The notes under the pieces: model-generated | What the model was told of the DNA's origin: nothing | What the model saw: the letters and a program-made list of their open reading frames with translations, nothing else | Database searches by the model: none | Assembly (NCBI GenBank): GCA_036504235.1 | Contig: DASXVN010000015.1 | Coordinates: forward strand, 1 to 41,016 | From: Zipacnadum sp036504235 | Lineage (GTDB): Bacteria; Armatimonadota; Zipacnadia; Zipacnadales; Zipacnadaceae | Reading direction: 5' to 3' | DNA: 41,016 nucleotides | Position numbers and translations under genes: made by a program | Shown here: piece after piece, positions 33,474 to 41,016 of the stretch | Numbering within the stretch: the first letter of the stretch is position 1 | Layout: each line of letters opens with the position of its first letter

Positions 33474-33503
33474 AGTATATTTCACCGAGCAATGTAGAGT
33501 CAA
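33474..33503 (-). promoter_or_regulatory. Sigma-70-type promoter for the receiver-kinase-receiver gene
   Basis: On the minus strand TTGACT (33503-33498) and TATACT (33479-33474) are separated by 18 bases. The predicted start near 33467 gives a leader of about 90 bases to the ATG at 33376. The AT-rich stretch stands out from the GC-rich surroundings. Confidence 0.6.
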
Positions 33504-33531
33504 GCATCTCTCAAGTTTCTCGTTCAACCGG

Positions 33532-34335
33532 TTAGGATCTGCGCCGCGTTGGCGCGGCCGCGACGGGCTCTCCCGCGGCCACTAGATCGGTCAGGGTCAC
33601 CGGCCGCAGCCCCTGGGACTTCAGCCAGTCCAGGATCCGCGGCAGGGCCTGCGCCGTCTTCCAGCCGCGCCCATTGGCGTGCATAATAATGACTGATCCC
33701 GGCTTGGCCTGGTGGACTTCCCCCAGCAGGTCCGCGACCGTAGCGTGCGGGTCGGGGTCCCCGGTAGAGATGTCCCAGGTCACCGTGCTCATCCCCGCGC
33801 CCGCGGCGGTCGCCGCCACGGTCGGATTCCACTCGCCGTAGGGCGGGCGGAAGAACCGCGCTCGGCGCCCCGTCATTTCGCTCAGGATCGTCTGGGGCCG
33901 CTCGAGTTCCTCGCGGCACTGCGCGGCGGTGAGCTTGGTCATGTGCGGGTGCAGATAAGAGTGGTTCGCCAGCTCAAACTCCGGAGTCGCGGCCAGCAGC
34001 CGCACCGCCTCGGGATGCGCCTCCATCCACCGCCCGCCCAGGAAGAAGGTCGCCGGCACCCCCCGCGCTCGCAGCAGGTCCACAATCGCCCGGTCAAAAC
34101 CCGCGGGCTTGGCTGTCTGGCAACAGTCAAAAGTAAGCGCCACCAGCCGCTGGCTGGTGCGGACGCGCGTAAAGGCCACTGCCGCGGGCGCGGGAGCCGG
34201 GATGGCTGCCACCGGTCTATCCGCAGGGGCAGCCACCCGCGGCGGCGCGGAGGCGTCCTCGCGCAGGCAGCCGCTCAGCCCGACGACCAGCCCCACCGCC
34301 AGCAGCCATCTTCCACCGTACGACAGTATCGTCAT
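33532..34335 (-). CDS. Polysaccharide deacetylase-type lipoprotein (NodB/CE4)
   Basis: This 267-residue protein has a lipoprotein signal with lipobox LSGC (C23), a Pro/Ala-rich linker (25-55) and a NodB homology domain. Motifs are LTFDCC (D70), NHSYLH (H125, H129), RFFRPPYG (R163), DISTGDPDP and IIMHANG (H219). In the canonical TFDD motif the second Asp is a metal ligand; here it is Cys71, so the metal site is altered, while the base-type D70 and the HxxxH histidines remain. It should act on acetylated glycans outside the inner membrane. ATG lies one base after the upstream gene's stop, so the three genes 39331-33532 form one operon. Confidence 0.86.
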   Translation of the reverse strand: MTILSYGGRWLLAVGLVVGLSGCLREDASAPPRVAAPADRPVAAIPAPAPAAVAFTRVRTSQRLVALTFDCCQTAKPAGFDRAIVDLLRARGVPATFFLGGRWMEAHPEAVRLLAATPEFELANHSYLHPHMTKLTAAQCREELERPQTILSEMTGRRARFFRPPYGEWNPTVAATAAGAGMSTVTWDISTGDPDPHATVADLLGEVHQAKPGSVIIMHANGRGWKTAQALPRILDWLKSQGLRPVTLTDLVAAGEPVAAAPTRRRS

Positions 34336-34336
34336 C

Positions 34337-36265
34337 TTACTTCTCGGTCTGTACCCACGTCAGCAAGCTCTTCATCCACCCAGCGTAGCCCGACCAATCG
34401 GTCAGCAGCGGGAGACCGCCGGGCGGAACCTGGCTGTTGACCAGCGTCGTCCCGGTGAACACTGCGACTCTCCCCTGCCCTCTCGTCCAAGTCGCCAACA
34501 ACGGCCGGTCGTCAATCACCAAGCTGGCCGCGGCCCCCGACCGCAGCGAGGTGTCCTGGAACCAGTCCACCCGCGGAGGACCATCCACGGCAGCGGCCGT
34601 GCGCGGCTCCAGGGTCACGTCAGCCGTCACCGGCCTCAAGGTGGCTACCGGCCGCCCTGCGGCCGGCCGCATATCCCACGCGCCCTTGGTCGCCACCGGC
34701 AGCAGTTCCTCCAGCGGCGTGCTTTCCATGCCGCCCTTGCCCAGGCTGTTGAGGCCGCCCAGCACCAGCAGGCCGCCCCCCTGCATCACGTAGTCGCGCA
34801 GCATCTCGCAGCCGTAGCGGCGCAGGGCCAGCGCGTCGGCGTCGGCCAGCACCACCACGTCGTAGCGGAACAGTTCCGCGTCGGATATGGGCATCGGGAA
34901 CAGCGAGGCCGCGCGCCAGGAGGCCTGCGGCGTGTAGGCCGCCACCGTGTACGCCAGACCCAGGTCCTTGGCCAGCGCCGCCAGCTTCCACTCGCCGGCA
35001 AAGCCAAAATCGCCCACCTGCAGCAGCCCCGCCGGCTTGGCCTTGGCCTGCCGCCACACCGCCGCCAGGTCATCCGGCTTGGGCAGCGTCACCTGCTTGG
35101 CCGGGGCCACCGCCCGGTAGACTCCCGCCGTGTCTCCGTAGGGGTACAGCGGCACCTGATAGGTGTCCACGCCCTGGTCGGAGGTGACGGTGACCACCAG
35201 CAGCTTGAGTCCGCCCTCGGTGGAGTCAAAGTCCACGGTGAAGCTCGTCGTATCGAGGCCCAGCGTGGGCACAACCACCGGCGCGGCCGCCTTGCGTGTC
35301 TGGCTGGCCCCATCCACGAGCACCGTCTCCATCCGCACCCCGGTCAGCGGCTTCGCCCAGGCGCACAGGCGATGCGTCACCTGCAGGGCGTCCGGCCCGA
35401 CCACCACCTGCGAATCGGCCACCAGCCGCTCCGAGGCATAGCTCACGCTGTCGAAACCGTCCACCACCCGCACCTGCACCGCGGTCTCCCAGGATTTCCC
35501 GGCCGGCAACGGCACCCGGTCGTACATGAACTCCTCGCTGTAGGCGCTGGCGCAGTTGTAGAGGCGGTCCAGGTAATTGTAGTCCGCCAGGTAGACCAAC
35601 CCGGTCTTGGCTTTGCGGTCCAGCGCGGCCATCCAGCCGGCGGTGAAGTCGCGCACGAACTCGTGGCGCCCGCTCACGTCGTCGCTGGAGATGACCGACA
35701 GGCCGGTGCGGCTGGGTCGGAAGTAGTAATTCCGGTCCTCCCCGGGCCCCACGTGCGCAATGCTCTGCAGCCAGTAGTCCAGCAGCTTGTCGTCGCCGCT
35801 CTCGTTGGTCACGCGCATGCGCATCCGCAGCACCGGGGCGTCCGGCGCGAGTTCATAGGTCTTGTCGTAGCGCAGGCCCTTCAGGCCCGGGGCCACCTCG
35901 TCGCGCCAGCCCCCCGCGGCCAGCCGCGACAGACTGACCGTCGCTGCGCCGTCCGGCCCGACCTCCGGCGCGCCGGCGGTATAGACCGCCCCCATCAGCT
36001 CACCGGGATGCGGCTGCTTGAGGTCGTGATCGCTGAACAGACCATTTACCAGGCTGCCGGTGTTGCCGAACTGCAGGCCGGTTTTGGTCTGCACCAGGCT
36101 CACGATCTGCCCGCCGCGCTCCGGGGCCACCAGGGCCTCCAGCAGCGGCGACTTGAGTTGTATGAAATTCATACCGCCAACGGTCTTCGTTCCGACTTCC
36201 CCCGCCCCGGCTGCCCGGGGCAGCAGCAGCAGGGCCAGACCCACCCACCAGACGCCACGCCGCAT
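34337..36265 (-). CDS. Secreted protein with mutarotase-like N-terminus and GATase-like C-terminus
   Basis: This 642-residue protein has a signal peptide (to about residue 21, RAAGAGE). Residues about 30-260 look like a galactose-mutarotase-like sandwich (LLEALVAPERGGQIVSLVQT). Residues about 468-525 (YDVVVLADADALAL, then MLRDYVMQGGGLLVLGG) match a glutamine-amidotransferase-like fold lacking a clear catalytic triad. The same block, including GGGLxVLGG, G-K-G and LEELLPV, occurs in the protein at 39501-40769, so the two are paralogous there. It starts 3 bp after the upstream gene's stop. A role in extracellular glycan handling is inferred from neighbours; no activity can be assigned. Confidence 0.72.
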   Translation of the reverse strand: MRRGVWWVGLALLLLPRAAGAGEVGTKTVGGMNFIQLKSPLLEALVAPERGGQIVSLVQTKTGLQFGNTGSLVNGLFSDHDLKQPHPGELMGAVYTAGAPEVGPDGAATVSLSRLAAGGWRDEVAPGLKGLRYDKTYELAPDAPVLRMRMRVTNESGDDKLLDYWLQSIAHVGPGEDRNYYFRPSRTGLSVISSDDVSGRHEFVRDFTAGWMAALDRKAKTGLVYLADYNYLDRLYNCASAYSEEFMYDRVPLPAGKSWETAVQVRVVDGFDSVSYASERLVADSQVVVGPDALQVTHRLCAWAKPLTGVRMETVLVDGASQTRKAAAPVVVPTLGLDTTSFTVDFDSTEGGLKLLVVTVTSDQGVDTYQVPLYPYGDTAGVYRAVAPAKQVTLPKPDDLAAVWRQAKAKPAGLLQVGDFGFAGEWKLAALAKDLGLAYTVAAYTPQASWRAASLFPMPISDAELFRYDVVVLADADALALRRYGCEMLRDYVMQGGGLLVLGGLNSLGKGGMESTPLEELLPVATKGAWDMRPAAGRPVATLRPVTADVTLEPRTAAAVDGPPRVDWFQDTSLRSGAAASLVIDDRPLLATWTRGQGRVAVFTGTTLVNSQVPPGGLPLLTDWSGYAGWMKSLLTWVQTEK

Positions 36266-36268
36266 CGC

Positions 36269-39200
36269 TTAGCCCCCCTTCGTGAAGCGCACGACCAGCA
36301 GGTCGTACACCTCCAGGTCGGGGACCGTGAATAGCACCTTGCCGGTCGCGGTGGTGGCCTTGAGCTGCTCGGCCCGCGGCGCCCGGTCCGGCGAGAGCAG
36401 CCACACGTCGCGCAGCGTCGCCCCGGCCGGGATCGGCACGGTCACGGGCAGCGCCGTCAGCTTGGCCTGCTTGCCGGGCCGCCGGTAGATAAACTGGTCC
36501 GGCGGCAGTTGCGCCAGATGCATGAGGATGTCGGTCTCCTGCCCCAAGTCCCGCTGGTAGACGTACGGCTTCCAGCGCACGCTGGGCGGCGCCTTCACGG
36601 TCGCGGTGACTTCCTCGGGGATGATCCACTTGAGATTGTCGTGATAGAGCAGCGCCGAGTAGCGCGTGGCGAACTGCAGGTAGTTGCGCAGCGCATCGCC
36701 GTAGATGCTCCCCGCCGGGTAGGCGACGTTCGCGGTGTTGAAGCCGCAGGCGAAGGAGAACGCGTTCATCGTCTTCACGCAGGTATCGCCGCCCATCGCC
36801 GCCATGGTCAGCGGGTAGGAGCGCAGGCGGTCGAAACCGTAGCGGTGCTTGGTCGAGCGGATGGAGTCGAAGAACTCCAGCAGCGAGGCCCACTGCCCCA
36901 GCTTGCTGCTCTTCTCGCAGATGGAGGCGCCGCCGCCGCCGATCTCGATCATGGACATGCTCCCCGCCGCCTCGAAGGACTTGGGGAACTGAATCTCCGA
37001 CTTGAATACCTCCGGGTTGTGCTGGTTCTGGAACTCCGGGTGCGCGGCTTTGATCCGGCTCCGCACGTCGGTGAACCAGGCCGCGCCGATGCTATCGGGG
37101 TCCCCGCCCAGCTCCGCGCCGGCCGGCTTGCCCTGCCAGTCCAGCTTCTCGCGCGCGTTCTGCGGCGGCCCCTGCGAGACGTCCAGGAAGCAGCCCGCCC
37201 AGCCCACGTTGGTCACCGCCCAGTTGATCTGCCCCACCAGCCAGTCGCGGAAGCCCGGCGCGTAGATGTTGGGCACTACCCCGTAGTCAATCGCCGGGTG
37301 CCCGTCGGCCTCGTAGAGAATCTTGCTGGGGTCGCGCCCGTAGTCCACGGCGGCCCAGGGCGTGGCGGCCGCGTAGATGTAGAAGCAGGGCTTGATCCCC
37401 TGCGCATTGCGGTCGGCCACGTACTCGCGCACCTTGGCGCCGTTGGCGTAGTAGTTGTGGTCGGTAGTCCAGATGGCGTAGTCGCCGGTCGGAATGGTCA
37501 GGCCGCCGTTGTCCTGCTGCGTATTGTGGATGCGCTCGATGTTCTGATAGTAGCGGCGGTCGCTGCCGTCCTGCATGATCTTGAGCCAGTCGCTGGCAAT
37601 GCCGAAGTACTCGCTGGCGCTGTCCACTTCCTTGCCCGCCATCAGGGCTGCGGCATGGATCTCGTAGCCGTACTCGCGCTTGCCGGTGTTCCAGGTGATC
37701 GGCACGATCTGCGTCGCCCCGGGCGCGAGCGTAACCGTGCGCTTGTCCAGCGGCTCGCCGGCGTTGAGGTCGCTGGCCAGCGTGGTGACGAGTTCCACCG
37801 TGTTCGCCTGGTCCTGCCAGTTGTGCAGGGTGACCTCGCAGGTCGCTGCCTCGTTGTTGGCGTAGAGCACCTTGTTGGGCCAGACGCGGTCCACGCTGAC
37901 TACCGGCTGAGCCTCGAAACGCAGCCGCGAGGCGCCCTGGTCCACGCCCAGCATGATCTCCTGCGGCCCGCGCACCAGCGGCGTCAGCCCCACCTTCAGG
38001 TCCTGCCGCGCGCCGACCGCAATCGCCGCGTTGGTCGGCGGCATGCGGAAGGTCAGGTTGGCCCGGTCCGCCGGGGTCAGCCGCGCGGTCGCCGGGGCCG
38101 GCTTGTCGCCCGCGTTGGCCACCGGCAGCGTCGCCTCCGTGGCCCGCCCCAGCGGCAGGACCGCCGGCAGGCTCACTATCCCCGTAACGTCCAGCGGCTG
38201 CGCCGCCCGCAGGCGCAACGGGCTTTTGATCTTGCCCAGCGTGTCCTGCACGTTCGCCGGGTCCTTCTGAGTGAAGACGTAGACCGTCCCGCCCACGACC
38301 GTCCCCGGCGCGGCCTCCGACAGGTTCTCGCTCTGCGCGGTCAGGAAGAAGGTCTCCCCCGCTTTGCCCTGACCGGAGGTGTGCCGGAAGTAGCCCAGGT
38401 CGCCCTCGGCCTGGCAGGCGTAGGCCAGCCGGGTGAAGACCCCCCGGTCGGGCACCGCGAAACCCATCCCCTCCGACTTCGGCGACCAGCCCAGCACCCA
38501 GCCCGGCGCGGAATCGTACTGGCCGTCGTAGTACGACTTGTACCCGTCATAGCGTCCCTGCGGGCGCTTGCCCAGGGGGTAGAAGGTGGTGTTGGCGCAG
38601 TCAAAACGGTAGGGAATCTGGTACTTGAAGACCACCTGACTGACCGGCTGGCGCAGCTCCGTCTGCACATCGAACTCCGCAAAGGACTCGCCGGTGCAGA
38701 CCGTGACCGTCTCCGCGACCCGCGCCTGCTCGCAGGACCAGGTCAGGCGGTAGCAGCTAAACAGCGGCCCCCCGGCCAGCACCTCGCAGGCGAAATCCGT
38801 GGCTTTGACCGCGCTCAGCGGCGGCTCCAGAGTCCAGTTGTCCGAGCGGTCGTCCTTGGTAGGCGGGAAGATCAGCACGTCCCACTCCGGCGCTCCGTCA
38901 AAGGCCCCGCCGCCCAGTTGCACCCCGCTGACGCCATGCCGCGTCTTTTCGATGCGCAGGTTGGTGTTGGTGCCCAAGGTCATCCACGCCGCCTGGTCCT
39001 CGCTGTGCCGGAGGGGCACGGCCACCGGCGCGGCCGCCGACTTGCCCGCGTAGATCGCCAGCCGCTTATGCTCATAGCCCGCCAGCGTCACGTAAACGCC
39101 GATCAGGTCGCCGGAGACCTGCACCGGCACCGGCTGATCGCCGTCGGCAACGTTGATCTCGGCCGGCAGCGTCAACCCCAACTCCGGCACCGAGCCCACG

Positions 39201-39331
39201 GCCACCCCGGTCCGCGCCGCCGGGCCGGCGTTGTAGGCCATCAGATACCCCACCGGCGGCCCCTGCGCCTCAACCGCTAGAGCCACAGAAAGCAGCGCGA
39301 GAACCAGCATAAGTTGCGTGAGTCTGAGCAT
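36269..39331 (-). CDS. Large secreted glycosidase-like protein
   Basis: This 1020-residue protein has a signal peptide (LMLVLALLSVALAVEAQ). Residues about 100-340 are a beta-rich sandwich and 390-560 are immunoglobulin-like segments. Residues from about 590 to 900 look like a TIM barrel of an uncharacterised glycoside hydrolase group, with DWLKIMQDGSDRRYY, GDYAIWTTDHNYY, GIKPCFYIYAA and WAGCFLDVSQG, where D in FLDV could be catalytic. I cannot assign a GH family. ATG 39331 is preceded by GGTGGAG; an upstream in-frame start at 39373 would precede the signal peptide with a charged tail. It is the first gene of a three-gene operon. Confidence 0.7.
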   Translation of the reverse strand: MLRLTQLMLVLALLSVALAVEAQGPPVGYLMAYNAGPAARTGVAVGSVPELGLTLPAEINVADGDQPVPVQVSGDLIGVYVTLAGYEHKRLAIYAGKSAAAPVAVPLRHSEDQAAWMTLGTNTNLRIEKTRHGVSGVQLGGGAFDGAPEWDVLIFPPTKDDRSDNWTLEPPLSAVKATDFACEVLAGGPLFSCYRLTWSCEQARVAETVTVCTGESFAEFDVQTELRQPVSQVVFKYQIPYRFDCANTTFYPLGKRPQGRYDGYKSYYDGQYDSAPGWVLGWSPKSEGMGFAVPDRGVFTRLAYACQAEGDLGYFRHTSGQGKAGETFFLTAQSENLSEAAPGTVVGGTVYVFTQKDPANVQDTLGKIKSPLRLRAAQPLDVTGIVSLPAVLPLGRATEATLPVANAGDKPAPATARLTPADRANLTFRMPPTNAAIAVGARQDLKVGLTPLVRGPQEIMLGVDQGASRLRFEAQPVVSVDRVWPNKVLYANNEAATCEVTLHNWQDQANTVELVTTLASDLNAGEPLDKRTVTLAPGATQIVPITWNTGKREYGYEIHAAALMAGKEVDSASEYFGIASDWLKIMQDGSDRRYYQNIERIHNTQQDNGGLTIPTGDYAIWTTDHNYYANGAKVREYVADRNAQGIKPCFYIYAAATPWAAVDYGRDPSKILYEADGHPAIDYGVVPNIYAPGFRDWLVGQINWAVTNVGWAGCFLDVSQGPPQNAREKLDWQGKPAGAELGGDPDSIGAAWFTDVRSRIKAAHPEFQNQHNPEVFKSEIQFPKSFEAAGSMSMIEIGGGGASICEKSSKLGQWASLLEFFDSIRSTKHRYGFDRLRSYPLTMAAMGGDTCVKTMNAFSFACGFNTANVAYPAGSIYGDALRNYLQFATRYSALLYHDNLKWIIPEEVTATVKAPPSVRWKPYVYQRDLGQETDILMHLAQLPPDQFIYRRPGKQAKLTALPVTVPIPAGATLRDVWLLSPDRAPRAEQLKATTATGKVLFTVPDLEVYDLLVVRFTKGG

Positions 39332-39404
39332 GAAAGCTCCACCTTCCTTGTCGCGTCTATCCGTTAGTGGCACCAGTGTCTCGCGGGTGCCTCCGTTGCC
39401 TTTT

Positions 39405-39460
39405 GTAGGGCGGGGGCTACGCCGAAGGCCCTGAGCCTGTCGAAGGGTCCCCCGCCGGCC
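39405..39460. repeat. Repeat family C, forward copy
   Basis: GTAGGGCGGGGGC is followed by CCCTGAGCCTGTCGAAGGG and GCCGGCC, the same three blocks as the inverted unit at 7100-7154. A GTAGGGGCGG motif follows at 39471, like the ends of the MITE-like element, and another lies near 40885. The 169-bp gap between the two secreted-protein genes holds little else. Confidence 0.65.
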
Positions 39461-39500
39461 GTTCGCCGTCGTAGGGGCGGAAATGGCCTCCGTCCCGCCC

Positions 39501-40769
39501 TCACCCCAAGGGGCACGCCGTCTGCCCGGCCCAGCGGATAATCCGGCCCAGCATCAGCGGCCAGACCTCCGACTTGCAGAAGAACAGGCTCTCGTCCGCC
39601 GGCTGGCCCAGGTCGCTCGCCGTCACCGCCGCCACCCAGCCCGCCCCGGCCTTCCCGGTGACCAACACCGGACGTTTGCCCGCGGTCCATACCACCTGCG
39701 CCCCCGGCTTGGGGGTGACCTCATGCAGCCACAGCACCTCGGGCGTCCAGGTCCGGGGCATCGCGAGCAGCCCCGGCGTGCCCGGCGGGCAGGACACCGG
39801 CCGGCTCTCCGCGGCGCGCAGGTCCCAGGGATCGCCGACCGTGACCGGCAGAACTTCCTCCAGCCAGGAGCCCTTCAGCCGCCCCTTGCCGTACGACTGG
39901 TAGCCGCCCAGCACCACCAACCCGCCGCCTTGCTGCACGAAATCCCGCAGCATGCGCCGGCCGGGCGCGGTCAGCCGCCGCCCGTCGCCGTTGGTCAGCA
40001 GCACCACGTCATACTTGAAGAGCGTCGCGTAATCGTTGGGAAAATACTCGCCGGGGACGGAGGTACTCGACCAGTTATGCGTCCACGCCTTGCTGTCCAT
40101 CTGCGCGGGGACCAGCGGCGCGGCCTGGTCCGTCTGCCACAGTTCCTGCCACTCCACGCCGGTCAGCTCCAGCACCTGGAGCTTGTCGTCGCGACTCTGC
40201 TTCCACAGCGCGGGGAGGTCGGGGGGAACCGGCAGCGGATACTGCTTAACCACGCGGTCATACAGCTCCTGTTCGGTGAAGTCCGCGATCTTCTCCACCG
40301 TCAGCTTATCCAGCACCACGTTAGCCGCGCCCGGCCAGAAGCCCCGGTACTGCACGCGGCCCTGCTCCAGGCGGTCAAACTCATACACGAAATCCTGCCA
40401 CTGGTTGGGCTGGGCAAAGTCAGTGCCTTTGAGGGTGACCACGTGCAGCTCATAGGGCAAATCGCCGGGGGCGGTCTCGTCGAGGGTAATCACCGGCGCG
40501 GTGGCGGTGACATCGTCGGTGCGCAGGCGCCAAGTGGCGCGGTAGCGTCCGGGGGGCGTATCGAAGTAGCCGGTGGCGAACACATACTGACCGCCGGGAT
40601 GGACGCCCTTGTCGCACGCGACGGCCACCCCGCCCGAGGCAGTCGGGTCCACCACCCGCCGGTCCACGCCGTAAGAGGCGTCCTGATTCTCCGCCTCATA
40701 CACCTGCGCCCCCACCTGCGAGGCGACCAGCAGCAGCATTCCGACGACCAGCATCCCGAGGCGCCTCAT
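39501..40769 (-). CDS. Secreted protein with carbohydrate-binding-like N-terminus and GATase-like C-terminus
   Basis: This 422-residue protein has a signal peptide (MLVVGMLLLVASQVGAQ), then residues about 23-160 that begin YEAENQDASYG, the AEN-type opening of CBM6/CBM35-like modules. Residues 253-310 (YDVVLLTNGDG, MLRDFVQQGGGLVVLGGYQ, LEEVLPVT) form the GATase-like domain shared with the protein at 34337-36265. A run of six G precedes the ATG. It is separated from the downstream operon by a repeat-filled gap. It probably binds an extracellular glycan; no catalytic residues are recognised. Confidence 0.72.
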   Translation of the reverse strand: MRRLGMLVVGMLLLVASQVGAQVYEAENQDASYGVDRRVVDPTASGGVAVACDKGVHPGGQYVFATGYFDTPPGRYRATWRLRTDDVTATAPVITLDETAPGDLPYELHVVTLKGTDFAQPNQWQDFVYEFDRLEQGRVQYRGFWPGAANVVLDKLTVEKIADFTEQELYDRVVKQYPLPVPPDLPALWKQSRDDKLQVLELTGVEWQELWQTDQAAPLVPAQMDSKAWTHNWSSTSVPGEYFPNDYATLFKYDVVLLTNGDGRRLTAPGRRMLRDFVQQGGGLVVLGGYQSYGKGRLKGSWLEEVLPVTVGDPWDLRAAESRPVSCPPGTPGLLAMPRTWTPEVLWLHEVTPKPGAQVVWTAGKRPVLVTGKAGAGWVAAVTASDLGQPADESLFFCKSEVWPLMLGRIIRWAGQTACPLG

Positions 40770-40985
40770 GGCGTTCCCCCCTGGCAGCTAACGCAATCAG
40801 AGTAGATCTGCGTAAACGTTCCCCGTCGGGCCGGGTACACCTTCCGCGGAGGCGGGGATTTGTGGACAGCGGGGCCGTTTCCGCGTAGGGGCGGAGCTTG
40901 GGTTCTGTTAAAAAAGTCCGTCCTGGTACTCCTCAAATCTTGGCGAATCTGCTAGACTGAAGGCACTTCACTCCGGAGGTGCTTT
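40770..40985. other. Divergent intergenic region, nothing assigned
   Basis: This 216-bp gap holds a GTAGGGGCGG fragment near 40885 and an A-run near 40910. TAGACT at 40953-40958 could be a -10 box for the truncated gene, but no matching -35 is seen at the right distance. Confidence 0.4.
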
Positions 40986-41016
40986 ATGCTTGGCGATCAC
41001 GAGGATGCGCCGGTCA
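40986..41016 (+). CDS. Truncated gene start
   Basis: ATG at 40986 is preceded by GGAGGT at 40975-40980, 5 bases away, and reads MLGDHEDAPV before the window ends. The strong Shine-Dalgarno supports a real start. Ten residues are too few to name a product. Confidence 0.5.
   Translation, partial: MLGDHEDAPV

Noticed and set aside
33457..33481. Plus-strand TTGACA followed by TATATT
   Set aside because: The spacing is 13 bases, too short for a sigma-70 promoter. The minus-strand pair at 33474-33503 has a normal 18-base spacer and a gene downstream.

Overview
The window is GC-rich, gene-dense bacterial DNA. It reads as an anaerobic, Gram-negative carbohydrate fermenter from an uncultured lineage. 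The evidence is: two [FeFe]-hydrogenase-type proteins, an Nfn transhydrogenase, GH4 and GH2 glycosidases, secreted multi-domain carbohydrate-active-looking proteins, a beta-barrel outer-membrane-type protein, and families of small intergenic repeats (GTAGGGGCG and TTCGACAGGCTCAGG types) that I associate with genomes such as Armatimonadota, Planctomycetota or Hydrogenedentota. The phylum is an inference. I see no rRNA, tRNA, CRISPR array or transposase.

Layout. (1) 1-5946, plus strand: a carbohydrate block with a repeat hairpin, a double palindromic operator, a GH4 glycosidase, a protein with a C-terminal carbohydrate-binding-like domain, and a GH2 beta-mannosidase-like enzyme. (2) 6106-8677: nfnA and nfnB, the NADH/ferredoxin:NADP transhydrogenase, separated by a 331-bp repeat-filled gap. 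(3) 8774-11251: a tightly packed signalling-type block (DRTGG protein, anti-sigma-factor-like ATPase, DRTGG protein, PHP phosphoesterase, second ATPase) driven by a clear promoter. (4) 11313-18515: a multimeric [FeFe] hydrogenase (2Fe-2S protein, HydC, a HydB fused to an NfnB/GltD-like module, HydA) and the maturase HydG. (5) 18560-22523: a sensory hydrogenase fused to a histidine kinase and receiver, followed by a receiver-PAS-kinase. (6) 22498-29399, minus strand: an apparent operon of beta-barrel protein, FabF-like ketosynthase, 7TM-GAF-PAS kinase and a GAF-PAS kinase with a degenerate ATPase. (7) 29670-33376: a lone receiver, a B12-type radical SAM protein, and a convergent receiver-kinase-receiver. 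(8) 33532-40769, minus strand: secreted proteins (polysaccharide deacetylase lipoprotein, two proteins sharing a GATase-like domain, a 1020-residue glycosidase-like protein). A truncated gene starts at 40986.

How it may work together (inference): sugars released by the glycosidases are fermented, and the resulting NADH, NADPH and reduced ferredoxin are balanced by NfnAB and by the hydrogenase, whose HydB carries its own NADP-type module. The sensory hydrogenase-kinase probably reports H2 or redox state. The five kinase or receiver-kinase proteins and the lone receiver have no DNA-binding output domain in this window, so their targets lie elsewhere or act by protein-protein contact. The most novel-looking parts are the hydrogenase sensor fusion, the HydB-NfnB fusion next to a hydrogenase with intact H-cluster motifs, and the DRTGG/ATPase/PHP block.
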